Shown: piece after piece, positions 47,491 to 60,700 of the stretch
How positions within the stretch are numbered: the first letter of the stretch is position 1
How the letters are laid out: each line of letters opens with the position of its first letter
Assembly (NCBI GenBank): GCA_016647705.1
Contig: CM028328.1
Span: forward strand, 11,960,614-12,024,613
Origin: Eucommia ulmoides
Taxonomy: Eukaryota > Streptophyta > Magnoliopsida > Garryales > Eucommiaceae
Length of the DNA: 64,000 bases
Direction of reading: 5' to 3'
The notes under the pieces: generated by a model
What the model saw: only the letters and a program-made list of their open reading frames with translations
Databases searched by the model: none
Told to the model about the DNA's origin: nothing
Translations under genes and position numbers: made by a program

Positions 47491-47508
47491 TTGGTGCCGT
47501 TGTCGGGG
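47491..47508 (+). other. Primer-binding site (tRNA-Asp type)
   Basis: TTGGTGCCGTTGTCGGGG differs from TGGCGCCGTTGCCGGGG, the complement of the plant tRNA-Asp 3' end, by two C-to-T changes. This primer is known for Athila/Tat-type elements. Confidence 0.75.
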
Positions 47509-47689
47509 ATTGGTCATTAGGCAAATTCAGTTCTTGGCGATCTCTACCAAGTTTTTGGTAACGATTGCTAGGAATTGATTTGTTGTTATTATCGATATTG
47601 TGTGTAAATGACTTAATTTTACTTTAGGCATTTATTTTGTATATAATTTTTATTTGTAGTTTTGTTTTTATTTCTTATGAAGGGTACTT

Positions 47690-47890
47690 GCCAATGTTAG
47701 ATTGACGGGTATTGATACATCCCTTTCGACGGGATTCCAAGCTGTTTTATTGTGCGGGGCTAAGCACATAAGCCGGTGAGGCGTTTCGTTGAAAGATTGA
47801 GCCGATCAAAGCAAAACCTTGCCAATCTTGAGGTCGTTTTGAAAATTTCGGGCCGATGACATTAAACCACGCGCTTCTTGGGAGGCAACC
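47690..47890 (+). pseudogene. C-terminal scrap of the element's 3' ORF
   Basis: One frame reads HKPVRRFVERLSRSKQNL and ANLEVVLKIS, similar to IERSSRSEPYLASLDGVF in the minus-strand frame at 63643-63999. About 35 codons remain. Directly after comes cttcttgggaggcaaccc, the conserved 3' wording of this element group. Confidence 0.5.
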
Positions 47891-48771
47891 CAAGGTCAAA
47901 TAAGTTAAATCCGTCACATCCGACTTGATTCGGATGCTAGATCCTCTCGCCTCCCAAGTAAGTGTTCTAAATACCATTCGTCAGCATGCTTTAAATTTCA
48001 TATGTTGAAGAATGATGATTGGGATCGCTGAGAACACTGTCCGTTTTAAGTTCGGAAGTGATGTCTAGTATAGTATGTTAGTTTATGTGTTATCGTTTTC
48101 CCGTATTGTATGTGTGTTTAGGTTAGAATGTGTTATGGTTTTGTGTTGTTGTTTGCATGCTTAGTTTTACATTCATCTGGGTCGTTACCCGATGATGATA
48201 ATTACCCCTGGTTGTTTTCAAGGTCAAGGGTAATACCCATGCATGTGTGTTCTATGTGCTTGACTATGCTTTTTGCTCAAAATTATTGTAGATCTTAATT
48301 TGCACGGGCACATAGACTCAATGTATTTCTATTCAATTGATTTGAGGAAGATTATTGATTAGCCAAATTTATGACACATTAAGGATTCTAGTACTTGATT
48401 GAGGGGAAGCTTGAGGCAAAATCCTAGGCAAGGTAGTTCATGAGACGTGATTTAGGCATTCATTTTGTCGCTTGAGCCTTTTTAAGACTATCTTGTTATA
48501 TATTTATCCCTCGTTACCCTGTCGAAGCCTAAATATGCTAGTTCAATTCTGAACACATAAACTAATACCTTAACCGACTGATCTTTTTCCAAACCTAAAT
48601 CGTTGAATTTAAAGGCACATTTGAGTGAATCAAGTTAGCAATTGTAAATTCTACTTAATGTGAGCGGTTGGGTTTATGGCGAACTTCTAATTGGTTCGGT
48701 ATTCGAGTACTCACTTGTCATTTTTTTTCGTTTTTCACACACCCCTTAAATTGTAACAATTGAATAAGTTT

Positions 48772-49155
48772 GTCATGTATTCTCTCGTCTTACACTCGGG
48801 AGAAATGGCGGTAGAGTTTACGTATCAAGATTGTCAAATAGGTCGAACACCGTAAACGTGAGTAAATCGAGATCGAATACGTATTTATAAACACGTTAAT
48901 CCCTAGGTAATTCTTTACCCTAAAACATATTAGCATATTAGTGTAGTTAATTTTGGATATATTAGTATTAGTTAATTAATTTAAATACATTTGTTTTTCG
49001 CTTAGATAAAGTTAGGTCACGACAAACGCGGTATTCGATAGTAATGACACCAATCCCTGTGGATACGATAACCCGATCTTAACGATCACACTATACTAAA
49101 ACTTAGACCTCGTATACATGTGAGTGTAAGTAGCGGTGTATTTCACGCGCTACTA
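48772..49155 (+). repeat. Truncated 3' LTR of the Tat/Athila-like element
   Basis: Repeats the last part of 45791-47485 with few differences (from gtcatgtattctc to cacgcgctac). The first roughly 1.3 kb is missing. Confidence 0.8.
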
Positions 49156-49802
49156 CTGGTCAACCGACGGAAATTGGAGCAACGATAAAAAAGCTAACTG
49201 TTGTAAGGGTTAATCTACTGACAGTTGTCTAGTCGATCGACAGAGGCAGAATAGTCTACTTTGACTATTTTGTTTCGCGGGATCTTCTACCCTACATTGA
49301 TGGATTTGAATATTAGGAGATAAGATTTTATGGGCTTTAAATCTGAATATTTTTGAAGACTAATGTGAAGATATTTTAGGGCTAAGACATAGTTAAACTA
49401 GCAGTTGTAAGCTATATTTAAATAAGGGGTCTAAAAGAGTAATTTTTTTATATATCTTTCAAAAAATAGCCGTTATAAGATGTCTTTGAAATTCCAATAA
49501 TTAAACCTATGAATTTTGAGTTTAAATATTACTATTTTGGTAGGGGAATATTTGGGTTCAAAGATATGGGAGAGATTTATGTGATTTTATTTGACCTTAA
49601 GATTTAGTCTATATACTTTCCGATTTTGTGATAAAATTCTTTCTATACTTTCATTGACTTAGATCAAATCATTTTTGGGACTGAATTGAGAGTTTTAAAA
49701 GTTATATATGTATTTAACAAATATAGCCATTATAAATATATATAATATATGGGGTCTATATGTGCTATATCTTGATATATCTTTTGAAAACTAGTTGTTA
49801 CA

Positions 49803-51922
49803 GGCATATATTAATTTTCCTAAATCAATTATTATCTTGATACGCAGCGGAAGTGTGTTTAATACTAAGTGTACACCCAAACATAATATAAAGAATAAAT
49901 CAATACAACACACAAGAATTAATCCTGGTTCGACAAGTTACTCTTACCTACGTCCAGTCCCCCCGAGCTCAATGGAGATTCGTAATCCACTAAATCCCTT
50001 AATTCCTTTATCAGGTTGGAACCAGACCTTTACAATTCTCGATTCTTTTTACAGGATTAGAATCAACCTTTACAATACCCTAATTCTTTTCATAGGCTAA
50101 GAATCAACCTAACACTTTCTCACTTATCCTTTTCACAAGGTCAGGACGAACCTTTACAATTCACTCTTTAATTCAATTACAGGTTGAGTCAAAACCTAAT
50201 TCTTTTCAAGGAAAAATAATAACTTAATATTTTTAATAGGACATATATCAAAACCTAATATTTTTCACAGAAAAAAGATCGAAACCTAACTACCCTGACT
50301 AGACACCTTGTCAAACGCGTCTATTCCTCTCAAACTCACAAATACAAAAAAATGTAAGCTTCTTCCCACAAGGAGTTTCTACCACTTCAATACAGATATA
50401 CTCGATTAATGTCTCGAATAATTACTATGTGATAAATACAATGTGAGGCAAATAAAATCTGATTAATAAATAAAGTGGGTAGCTTCATTTTAGCAAATAA
50501 TAAGATAATCAGGCAAAAATCGTTTAAAATGATTTTCAGGATTTTAAGTTCAAAACAATTTTTTAGCAATCTTAAACCAAACAATCAAATCAATATAAAT
50601 ATAACTTTAGAAAGTAAGTAATAAAGTTTAGATGGATCTCATCGGGAAAACACCAAAGACAATGATAATATTGCAATTAGAACTCAAATTGATGACGCTA
50701 TTCAACAAGCGCTTTAGATCAAGAATAATCTCTCGTAGAAATCTCAGCAAAAAAGCTCACTCTTATAAAAGTTCAAATTGATGTTCTTGATGTTCTTAAT
50801 TCAGTTCCCGTAGGTTTCTATTAATAGATCTAAAACTAGCCCTCCAACGACTAGTTTTCTAAAGATATGTCTTTAAATAACACTCTTAGACCTCATATAA
50901 CATATTCTATCAATATAGGTATGTATCACTTAAAAATATTTTTTGAATTTAACAAGTCCATAAAACTATTCCCAATTTAAAATCACAAGAATATGAAGTA
51001 TTAATTATTTAAATTAAGAGAATCTCAAAATATATGGACCATATCAATAAGGATCACATAATAAGTTTTCATATTTGAATGATATTCAAATCCTCCAAAT
51101 CCATCTCTTGGAATCATAAAAAAATGATAGTTTTTGACAAGGAGACCAGATCAGCCGAAATGCTGACTGAAGCAGTCGATTGACCCAACATAACCATTCA
51201 ATCGACTGCCCATTACCAGGCTTGAATTAGTCATTGGAATTACTTCCAGTTGGTTGACCGATCTATTTAATCGGTTGATCGATTAGATCAGTGTCTTTCC
51301 CAATTCCTTTAATTCATACATTGTTTCATTCAATTGACTGACCCTTCTCATTTGGTTGACCCACTTGGTCAGTGTGCTCAATTTCTTACCCATTTTAGCC
51401 ACTCTTTCAAACAATTGATCGATTGCTTTTCTCGGTTGACCGATTAGATCAGTAGGATCCATTTTAACTCCAAAATTTTACTTTTATAATAAATCGAATG
51501 ATTGTTTTTCTCAGTTGACCAAATTAACCTGAAAATACAATATTTTATACTTTAAAACACATTTTTCAATTAGGTTAATGATCAAAATCATTTCACATAA
51601 GGAGCACATAAAATATCTCATTTTAGGATTTTAAACTTATCATGACACACATAAAATTAACTTATTTTAAGGGTTGTGCGTGATCCTAATTCGGGTTGTA
51701 TTAAGAGTACATAAGTGATGAGTTGTTTTCACCTATTTTTTTACAGTGTCTTCAAAACTTTTCATATCTTCAAAATGTCCATCTTGCACCTTTTATGTTT
51801 TCTTCAACGATTATTCTTCTTAATCAAACACATAGAACTATAAATCTGAAATACTCAATAAAACTACTAGTTCCAACAAAAACATCAATACTTAATTAAT
51901 CATCAAAACCTTGGGTTCAACA
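49803..51922 (-). mobile_element. Inverted copia-family LTR nested in the LTR at 45156-52979
   Basis: On the minus strand it starts TGTTGAACCCAAGGTTTTGA at 51922 and runs to about 49803, where roughly the last 120-150 bases of the LTR (with the cacccccctcttgggtag end) are missing. It sits immediately after the host LTR wording gttgttaca. The U3 W-box array lies at about 51160-51540 (at least six TTGACC/T: attgaccc, ggttgaccg, attgactg, ggttgaccc, agttgacc). No internal coding sequence. Confidence 0.7.
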
Positions 51923-53116
51923 CCAGCGAATTTCAATTAAACAACAATCAATAACAAGAATTTTAATAAGCTATAATCATAAAGAGAGAGTTATTTTGCT
52001 AAGAGTGCTTTAAAAAGTTAAAGTTCACTTTGGAAAAATTATCGATCTTGCTATTTTTGGGTTTGAGGCTTTCCTACGATCTTTGAAAAGATATCTCAGT
52101 GAGATTGTTCTTGATTACTTACTCAATATTATATGTGCTTTAACTGAGTAATATTTTTAATGGATATTGTAGTATTTTATATGATTTTTTTTTTTCAAAT
52201 TGAACATCTTGAAAATCTTATAAAATGATTTTTATTTGTGAAATCTGATTAATATTATTTATGTGCTTTAAATTGAATTAAATCAGATTTGTTTTCTCAC
52301 ATAAATTCTATCACATAATTTTTGGAACATTAATTGAGTACATTTGTTTTGGGGTGGTAGAAGTTCCTATAAGAAGAAACGTGATTTTTTTATATTTGTG
52401 AGGAAAAGTGGATTAGACATATTGGAACGGTATCCAATTAGAGTAGTTAGGGTTGATTTTTAGCTTGTAAAAATGATTAGGTTTGATCTTAAGCATGTTA
52501 AAAGGACTAAGTTTTTATTCTTCCTATAATGGAATTAGGTTAGTTTTTTATCTAATAAAAAGATAAGATTCTTCCTAAGCTTGAGAAAATAATAAATGTA
52601 AGAGTGTAAGAGTGTGAATATTTTGATTATGAGTCTGTAAAAAGATTTAGGTTAATCCTGAACCTGTGAAAAAGATTGTAAGGGTTTGGTTCCTATCTGA
52701 AAAATAAATTAGAAGATTAGTGGATTGCGATAGCCCTGTGAAGCTCGGAGGACTGGACGTAGGTAATAGTAGCTTATCCAATCAGGATAAATTATTGTGT
52801 GTTGCTTTGTTATATTTCTGTTGTTTGAGTGTGTACTTAGTTAAACATATTTTCGTTACTTAACAAGATAAATAATCAATTAGAAAAATTAATAACTTGT
52901 GTTAAAAATTTCATTGTTTATTTTTTATTTTTTTTATTACCCAATTCACTCTCATTCTTGGGTAATCTATGAGCCAACAACCTTAGTGTTTGATTTTTCA
53001 CCCTTCACGTATATCAATGAATTATTTCTACTTGTTTGAATTCGAATAAATTCAAATCCAATTATTGTGAACTGAAATTATAATAATTTGTCAGAATTGT
53101 AACATATAATTGAATC

Positions 53117-55215
53117 TGTTGATATTAAGATTTTGATGAACAATTAAAGGTTGATATTTTTTGTGGAATTAACGGTTTGATTAAGTGTTTTAATTTATTA
53201 GTTTCAATGATGAAGATATGATGACAAGTAATGAATGGATGCTAAAAGATAATGACAAAGATGATGAATGATTAAGAGATTAAAGAATTTGAAGAACTTA
53301 GGAAAAACAACTCAGGTTAAATTTTAACTTTTAATATCCCAATTAGGAACACACATGACACAAAAAGTTTTTTAAATGATTTTTATAAATATGTATTTTT
53401 TTTTATAGGAGCCTAATTAGTTAAATTATTTACTTCTATGTGTAATTGAAAAAGAAATATTAATAATTAATTAAAATTGAATTTAAGTATTTAGTGGAGC
53501 TAACCGAGAAAAGAAATCGATTAAAGGGGCAAAAACGTCAATGAAAATTGATTAAAAATGAATTGAGAGAAGTGTTCTAGCATTAGTAAGTCGACATGTA
53601 AGTCGACCGGAGCAAAAAGGAAAAGTCTATGTATCTCTCAAGCGACAGGTAGGTTGACCTGTGACCAGAAATGTAACTCTCTGAATCTCTAGGTCAACAG
53701 ATAGGTTGACCAATGGACTGTGGATTTTTGTCTTATCTACATCCTGAATCGAGCGGTCGACCGGTGGTCATTGGTAAGTCTACTTATGGCATTGTTTCAG
53801 AATTTTGGTGAATTTTGGATTTTATTCTAATCGTAGCCGTTACTAGTCGTTTTATGGTTAGGATTCACGAGATATATTAGAGATTTAATATTATTTGAGA
53901 TATACAACATATATTATGATATCCCTATAGATTTGGTTAATTAAGTTTGAATATGTCTCAATTTGGTATATGTAATTCTTTCTATCATATTTAATTGTGA
54001 TTGAAAAATATTTGGGGGATTTAATTGATAAGTTTAAAAGCTATATTTAAGTGATTTGAATCAGGATGAAGTCTTAATGAGGTCTATAAGAGTAATTAAA
54101 TGTCATAACAAGTGAGAACTGGTCGTTACATAGCTTATTTTACTCTCATTTATATAGACATGTGTTTTAATATTATAAAGTGAGATCAAGAGAATTATAT
54201 TGAGATTTTCTAAAAGAAATAATATTGAGAGAATTGGAGAGTTTTTCTTGACAATTATTTACTGCGAATCGTTGCTGCTATCGAATCTGAAGTGACATTG
54301 CTATAATTATTTTTTCGGTCAATTCCGGGTGAGATATTTCCAAAATTATTTTCTATTTTGCTTGATTATATTTGGTATTTGATCTTTAGAAATTGTTTTC
54401 TGATTTTTTTATTGAAAAATATTTTTGAAATAATTTCTTGAATAAATCTGATTACGTGCTCTTCATTTTTTTTTTGTTTAAAGTCAGATTTTGAATATCT
54501 CACTTTTCTATCACTAGTTTTGAGATATTAATTGAGTTCTAATATATCTAGGATGGTAGAAGCTCTGAGTGAGAAAAATCAGTTTCAATTTGTAATTGGT
54601 TAGTTGAGTGACAGATTAAATACTACTGAGAGTATTTAATTTAAGGGTAGCTGGTTTCAGTCTCTTCCTGTAAAGAGATTGAGGTAGTAATTCTTCCTGA
54701 ATTGAATTGATTTATAAGAAATTTTGTAACGGTTCAATCCTTACCGGGTAAAAGGATATTTGGAGTGTTTGTGAGATTTTGATTCTTTAGTCTTAGTTTA
54801 AAAAAGAATTAGGTTATTCTTGAGCCTGTAAAAAGTAGAGGTTATTCTTGAGCCTGAGAAAAGGAATTGTAAAGGTTGATTCTAAGCCTGTGAAAAGAAT
54901 TTTTGTGAGGGTTTGGTTCCTACCTTTAAAGAAATTTTGAGTTTAGTGGGTGCGACTCTTTGTGGGGCTCGGAGGACTGGATTAACTAAGAGTAGCTTAG
55001 TGAACCAGTATAAATTTCTAGTGTGCTACTATCTTTATATATTTTATTTTTGTTGTTTGGTGTGCACCTAATTGATTTTATATTTCCACTGTGATATAAA
55101 GATAATAATTAATTTAGGATTAAAATTAATTATTTGAATTTTTGAAGTATTTTCTTTGATAATTTTTTTTATCTACCCAATTCACCCCCCTCTTGGGTAG
55201 TTTATTGGGCCAACA
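53117..55215 (+). repeat. 5' LTR of the copia element
   Basis: TGTTGATATTAAGATTTTGA to ttgggccaaca; 2.1 kb. W-box and GTCGAC units at about 53585-53775 (gtaggttgacc, aggtcaac, aggttgacc, aagtcgaccgg). Followed by cttggtaccaaagc (55216-55229), a tRNA-Met type primer site with drift. Confidence 0.85.
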
Positions 55216-55393
55216 CTTGGTACCAAAGCTGATTTAGCTCGACACACTTAGCTAACAAAGATCACATGACGCACATAATAGGCACACTAGCTGATGGACA
55301 GTCTATACATCGACCATCGTTATTTGCATGTGAAAGTTATTTGTTCTAGAAAGACAGAATAATAGCCTTCATTCAGGCTACAATTTATGATGT

Positions 55394-56500
55394 GTGGTGA
55401 CAATCGAGGATAGTCCGTCTGTTCCAATGGAAAATAGAGTCGAGAAGAAGAAGGAACAACTAACTGCTTCTGATAAGCAGAAACTCTCTATAAACTCTCA
55501 GGTTATTAACATTCTATTTTGCTCTTTAGATACTAATGAATATTCTAGAGTTTCAGGTTATAAATCTGCAAATGAGATGTGGGATAAGCTATAAGCTACC
55601 CGCGAAGGGACAAGTCAAGTGAAGCAATCCAAAATTAACGCTCTTATGAATGAAATTTGAGTTGTTCAGAATGGAAGAAACTGAATTGATTCATGAGATG
55701 TATACTCCCTTCAACAATATTTGCAATCACTTGAGTCAACTTGGAAAGCCGTACTCTATCGAGGATAGAGTTCTAAAGGTCCTAAGATCTTTAACAAAAA
55801 TATGGGAGTCAAAGATGACGGCAATTGAGGAAGCTAAGGATCTTGGCAAATATGAAATTGATGATCTCATAGGCAACTTGATGACTCATGAAGCGGAGAT
55901 TAAGGGATATGAGAATGACACCGAAAATAGCAAAAGGAAATCCTTGGCACTAAAAGCTTAGAAAATTGAAGAAGATGATGACAGTGATGATGAAAGTCTT
56001 GACAGTGAGTAAGAGAAATATGTGGCGCTTCTCACAAAGAATTTTAAAAGAATGACTCGGCGCACATTCCGCGGGAAAAGAAACCTCAACATGACTAAAG
56101 TAGAATGTTACAACTGTCATAAAACCGGTCACTTTCAAAATGATTGTCCCGAACCGAAGAAAGATAAGAAAAAGAAAAGAAGAAGAAAGAAAAGAAGAGA
56201 GAAAAGAAGAGTAAGAAGAAATCCATGAAGGCTACTTGGGATGATACTGAATCAAGTAGATCCAAAAAATTGGATAGTGAAGATATGTCTATGTTTGCAT
56301 TGATGGCCACTGGTGGTGAGGTAACTAAATGTTCAAGTTCTTATCCTTTAGATTTTGATGAATTATTTGATGTGTATCAAGAACTTTCTCTTGATTATAA
56401 AAATCAGTGTTCTAAAATAAATATCATTCAAAGTACAATTAATACATTAAATAAGTAAGTGATAGACTACGAATCTGAAAACAATGAATTGAAATCCAAA
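55394..56500 (+). pseudogene. Copia gag remnant with intact zinc knuckle
   Basis: Pieces in order: QKLSINSQVINILFCSLDTN and SANEMWDKL (gag core), TSQVKQSKINALM, then ELFRMEETELIHEMYTPFNN, LVLKVLRSL-type wording (DRVLKVLRSLTKIWESKM), the acidic stretch EEDDDSDDESLDS, the knuckle C-Y-N-C-H-K-T-G-H-F-Q-N-D-C (about 56107-56148) and a K/R-rich tail. At least three stops or shifts break it. Gag normally packages the RNA in virus-like particles. Confidence 0.85.
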
Positions 56501-56859
56501 TTGACGGATTTGTATTAAATTGTCCTCAAATTCACCGGCAGTGAAAATAACTTGAAAATGATTTTGGGAAGTTCACTTGGAATATTTGATACAGTCGGTA
56601 TTGGATTTCAGAAAAAATTTAAACAAAAACGTTTTCATAATTTCTTTCCTCAAAATCAAGGATCTTGTTAGATGTTTTAAATGTAATGTTGTGAGGCATA
56701 TTATTCGTAGATGTTTTTCTAAAATATCTAAATGTAGACAAGTTTAGGTTCCAAAAGGAACTAAAATTGTCCCAACCAACAAGATCGAACCCACTTAGAT
56801 TGGGTACCATTGAGGAACTATTTGAGATGCTCCTTGTAGGTTATTCTAAAAGCTTCAAT

Positions 56860-57680
56860 GAGTAAATACAAATGGTTCCTGGATAGTGGTTGTTCTCAAC
56901 ACATGACATGAGACAAAGGAAAATTTACATCTTTGATACCTAAGGATGAAGGTCATGTAACTTTTGGAGATAACGCAAAGGGTAAAATTATCGGTATAGG
57001 TAATATCGGTAATGATACTGCTATTATTAAAAATGTGTTACTAGTTGATGGACTTAAACATAATTTGCTTAATATTAGTCAACTATGTGACAATGGCTAT
57101 AACGTTATATTTGATCATGATAAGTGCATTATTAAGAATAATCATAATAGTAGTATCTTGTTAGTTGCATCACGTTTTGAGAATATTTATACTTCCTCAT
57201 TTGATAATTTTAATTCTCAAAATTTATCTTGTTTAAATGCTTTGTCTGAAAATAGTTGGTTATGGTATATGAGACTTTGGCATGTTAGTATGGAGTTAAT
57301 CTCTAATTTATCTAAGAAGAGTCTTGTACGTGGCCTACATGATTTGAAATTTGTGAAAGATAAAGTATGTGATGGTTGTCAATTAGGCAAACAGGTTAGA
57401 TCATCATTTAAGAAAAAGATGCACAAGTCCATGTCTAAATGTCTTGAATTGTTGCATCTTGATTTGTTTGGACCAAACTCTATTACTAGTTTTGGTGGTA
57501 AGTTTTATACTTTTGTTATAGTTGATGATTATTCCAGACTTACTTGGGTATTTTTCTTTGCTAAGAAAAGTGAGGTTGTTTCTGTTCTTGCTAAATTTCG
57601 TAAACGTGTTCAAAATGAGAAGCAATGTTCCATTATTAACATTCGAAGTGACAGAGGAAAAGAGTTTAGGAATGATGATA
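56860..57680 (+). pseudogene. Copia protease and integrase N-terminal half
   Basis: The protease motif WFLDSGCSQHMT near 56874-56910 is followed at once by an in-frame TGA. A 250-odd codon open frame then covers the protease end (HVTFGDNAKGKIIGIGNIG), the pre-integrase domain with H/H/C/C zinc site (LWHVSMEL, CDGCQLGK) and the start of the integrase core: DLFGPNS, VIVDDYSRLTWVFF, INIRSDRGKEF. The core is cut at 57680 before the DDE glutamate, so it is incomplete. The last codons called in that frame (after RND) belong to the inserted LTR. Confidence 0.85.
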
Positions 57681-59049
57681 TGTGGTGGCAGAATATTACG
57701 TCGCCACTTTCACTGTAAGTGTACGGGGGAAATTTTAGTATAGATGGGAAGAAGTAGGGGTGTCGTATCTACAGGGATTGGTTGAGATTATTATCGAGTA
57801 TCGCGATTGTCATAACCTAACTTTATCTAAGCGACATAAATTGAATTTATAATTAATTAATACTAATACTAAGTTAATTGATCTAACTATACTAATATTA
57901 TATTGAGATTTTAGGGAAAATATTGCCTAGGGATTAATTTCGTTTACAAAAACGTGTTTGGTCTCGTTTAATTTACAATAACAACGTTTGACCTATTCGA
58001 CAATCTTTGTATCGTAAACTCACTTGCCACCTCTCCCGAGTGTAAGATAAGTGAATATGCGACTTCGCGTTAATGAAGAAGTCCCCCTCAACGTCTTAAC
58101 GACACTAGGTCACATGAGTCTTGCCCCAACGTTATTGATTGCACATTTTCTAACTCCCACTTGGGTTATTAGATCGTCGCGTTATGTTTATCCTAGTCCG
58201 AATCCGGGGTTACTTCTCCCAAATGTCAAATTCCGTATTCTCTAATTATCTAAACAAGCATAATATCAAAGAATAACGGTAAACACAATCGAAATAGCGA
58301 AGAACAACCATTAACGAAACATAAACTCAAACAATAAAATATATTAATCCCTAAACAAAATTCATTTTAACTCATGGCCATAACCATTTATACAATGAAA
58401 ATCGAGCTAAACATACTCAAAAACCTACTGAAGTTAAGTAAATAAGTGAGAAATAGAATAACTTAGTCGTAGTCTGAAGATTTGCTGCTAAAACCGTTTA
58501 ACGATCACTTCTCCTTCTTCGCAATGTGTTCTTCTCCTTCAGAATTGGTTGAGCACACTCCAAAACACTTTCAAAATATTAGGAACCCTAAGGGGTCTTC
58601 TATGGCTGGGGGTTGAGAAAATGAGAGAGGATAGAGCCTTAAATATGGAGCAAAATATCTAAAAAAATATCTAATAGCTTTGCAGAGTGACCGTTGTGGC
58701 GGTAGGTATGTCGGTTAAGTTACGGCCCAGGCGGTGGGATCAGGGACCTTGCTGTTGTTTCACCATCTTGGCGGTAGGCTTCCAGCCATTTTAGGCCCTC
58801 TCTGCATATTGACCACCATGGCGGTAGGCCGGTTTTCAGAATTTTGCCATTATGCTTCTTTTCCTACCGTTCTTCCACCGTTCTTGATCCGATTTGATCG
58901 TTTATGATCTGTTTTCATGCCGTTTCACCCCATACACCTAATTTATACAAAAATACATAAAAACGTATTAAAATATAATAAAACATAATAAAAGAACTCG
59001 AAAACTAATAAGTTTGGTTAGAAAATAAATAGGTAAATTAGACCTATCA
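57681..59049 (-). repeat. 3' LTR of the minus-strand Tat/Athila-like element
   Basis: On the minus strand it starts TGATAGGTCTAATTTACC and ends near ctgccacca. Homologous to 45791-47485. Its U3 (58680-58840) carries several TGGCGGTAGG(C) units in place of the CACCGCCTAGGC units of the other copy. Left boundary is accurate to a few bases. Confidence 0.75.
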
Positions 59050-59064
59050 AATATCCCCAAACTC
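59050..59064 (-). other. Polypurine tract
   Basis: On the minus strand GAGTTTGGGGATATT directly precedes the LTR start, the expected plus-strand primer. Confidence 0.65.
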
Positions 59065-59645
59065 GGAATTTTACTAGTTCTCGAGCAAAACACCCACATA
59101 ATACAAGAAAATATAACAACTAAATATGAAATTAAAAATTAAAAACGGAAAACACTAAAAACAATTATGTGCAAGTTTTTAATATCATCTACCGGCTAAA
59201 TGATTTTCTTCCTCATCGGCCCCCAATCCTATCAAGTTGAAGAATAAATCACACCATGTGGTGTTCTAGAATTTTAACATTCGATAATAGTAAGTGTCAT
59301 TCTAGATCCTGTTAAAGTGTGTGTGATAAAACTCAAATATACAACTATTTATTGATTAGATGGGATTACCCTTCAATAAAGTTCATGACTAAAACCTTTT
59401 AGGTATAGGGAATCTATAAGCCTGACCTGGGTTTTATTCTCCACTAATGTAGGCTTGGAGAAATCCAAAAAGATCATTAGGACTTGGTTCGATTTTGGAC
59501 AAATGGCCAAGGGTATATCAGAATAGAAAATAGTTTAACTTTGTTAACTTGACGATACCCGAGGCATACGCTTGGCACAAAATTACTCTTGAACCCCCAT
59601 AGATAATATTGGAAACAACCCTGAACATATATTTAAGACCGACGC

Positions 59646-60105
59646 TGTCATACCCCATCCCGGACACCCGTCACCATGGGGCCGACGTGACATCGACACG
59701 ACATCACCTGAGTGACAAACCAAACTAGAAAGCGACAATATGTATTCATAATTATACAACCATAAAATCAGGCCATAAACATCTTCTCTAATTGGGGACA
59801 TACCCATCCCTGAATTATAATAACAACAAAAGATAAAACAATAATGAACCTCTCCTAGGTTCGCCTCAGGCAAAACCTCCCAAAATACTCCCTCGCTATT
59901 ATCGCCGGACACTACCCAATACCAGTAGGGGACTGACTCCTAACTGCTGCACCTGCGAGTGTACTGTCTTCTTAATAAAACTTTTTAATTGGATCAAGTA
60001 TATAACATATAAACATCACATATTAAATAATAATATAATAATCTCATAATTTAAATACCTCATACCATAAGGAAAACATCTTTTTCCTGTCACCACAGAA
60101 TCAAC

Positions 60106-60141
<36 letters not shown>

Positions 60142-60664
60142 CCTCAACTAAGCAGTAAAAATCAACCAGAATAATTCAGCTAATCATATAGAATAACGAA
60201 ATTAGAACATACCAATCTAGCATACAATAAAATATATAAATGTACTATTCCCAATCACCATATTCAAGAAAACATCGTATACGACAAAACACCACTTCGC
60301 ACCACAACACTTCACACCTCATCACATTACACCCCGGGCTAGCCATGTGATCGTTTTAACCTCACAATCGGGAGTTTGCAACGGTACCGTACCATCCGTA
60401 GGATATGCCTTCCTAGGAATACCCATCACTCCGCCGAAGCAGATAATCACTACGCAGTATAAACGTTTAACATCACTTCGCCGAAGCGGATAACATCACT
60501 CCGCCGAAGCGGATAACCTCACTCTGCCGAAACCGTTAAATACTATGGCATCGTCAAATTAATAACAACATCATCAAAACATAACTCAATAATATCGTTT
60601 AATCAACATCGTCAAATTGCCACATAATTTTTTAAAACATCTAATTTAAATACAACCATTTCCT

Positions 60665-60700
<36 letters not shown>

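Larger units (their letters stand above)
45791..49155 (+). mobile_element. Internally deleted Tat/Athila-like Ty3/gypsy element
   Basis: 5' LTR 45791-47485, a tRNA-Asp type primer-binding site, then directly a 3'-end region (about 47660-48770) and only the last 380 or so bases of the 3' LTR (48772-49155). All of gag and pol is gone. It is flanked by ccggt (45786-45790) and ctggt (49156-49160), a 5 bp duplication with one transition, and removing it rejoins the interrupted copia LTR. Closely related to the minus-strand element at 57681-64000. Confidence 0.8.
45156..52979 (+). mobile_element. Copia-family LTR split by two nested insertions
   Basis: Segments 45156-45790, 49156-49802 and 51923-52979 together make about 2.34 kb. 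They start TGTTGAACTTAATGTTTTGA and end tgagccaaca. Order and wording match the family copies at 53117-55215 and (inverted) 9622-11942. Nested within are a Tat/Athila-like element (45791-49155) and an inverted LTR of the same family (49803-51922). No convincing target duplication surrounds the whole (gctat / acctt), so whether it was a solo LTR or half of a lost element is open. Confidence 0.75.
53117..57680 (+). mobile_element. Ty1/copia retrotransposon, 5' LTR and gag to integrase, cut by a gypsy element
   Basis: 5' LTR 53117-55215, primer-binding site, gag, protease, and integrase up to 57680, where the minus-strand Tat/Athila-like element begins. RT, RNase H and the 3' LTR lie beyond the window. 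The order integrase-before-RT is copia-type. The long LTR and the gag/integrase wording suggest the Sire/Maximus or a neighbouring clade; clade is uncertain. This is the coding reference for the W-box-rich LTR family. Confidence 0.85.

Noticed and set aside
45156..52979. Clean target duplication for the split copia LTR
   Set aside because: Flanks gctat and acctt do not match, so no TSD is claimed.
60425..60535. Short regular repeats that might suggest a CRISPR array
   Set aside because: Units are head-to-tail without spacers and lie inside a plant LTR.
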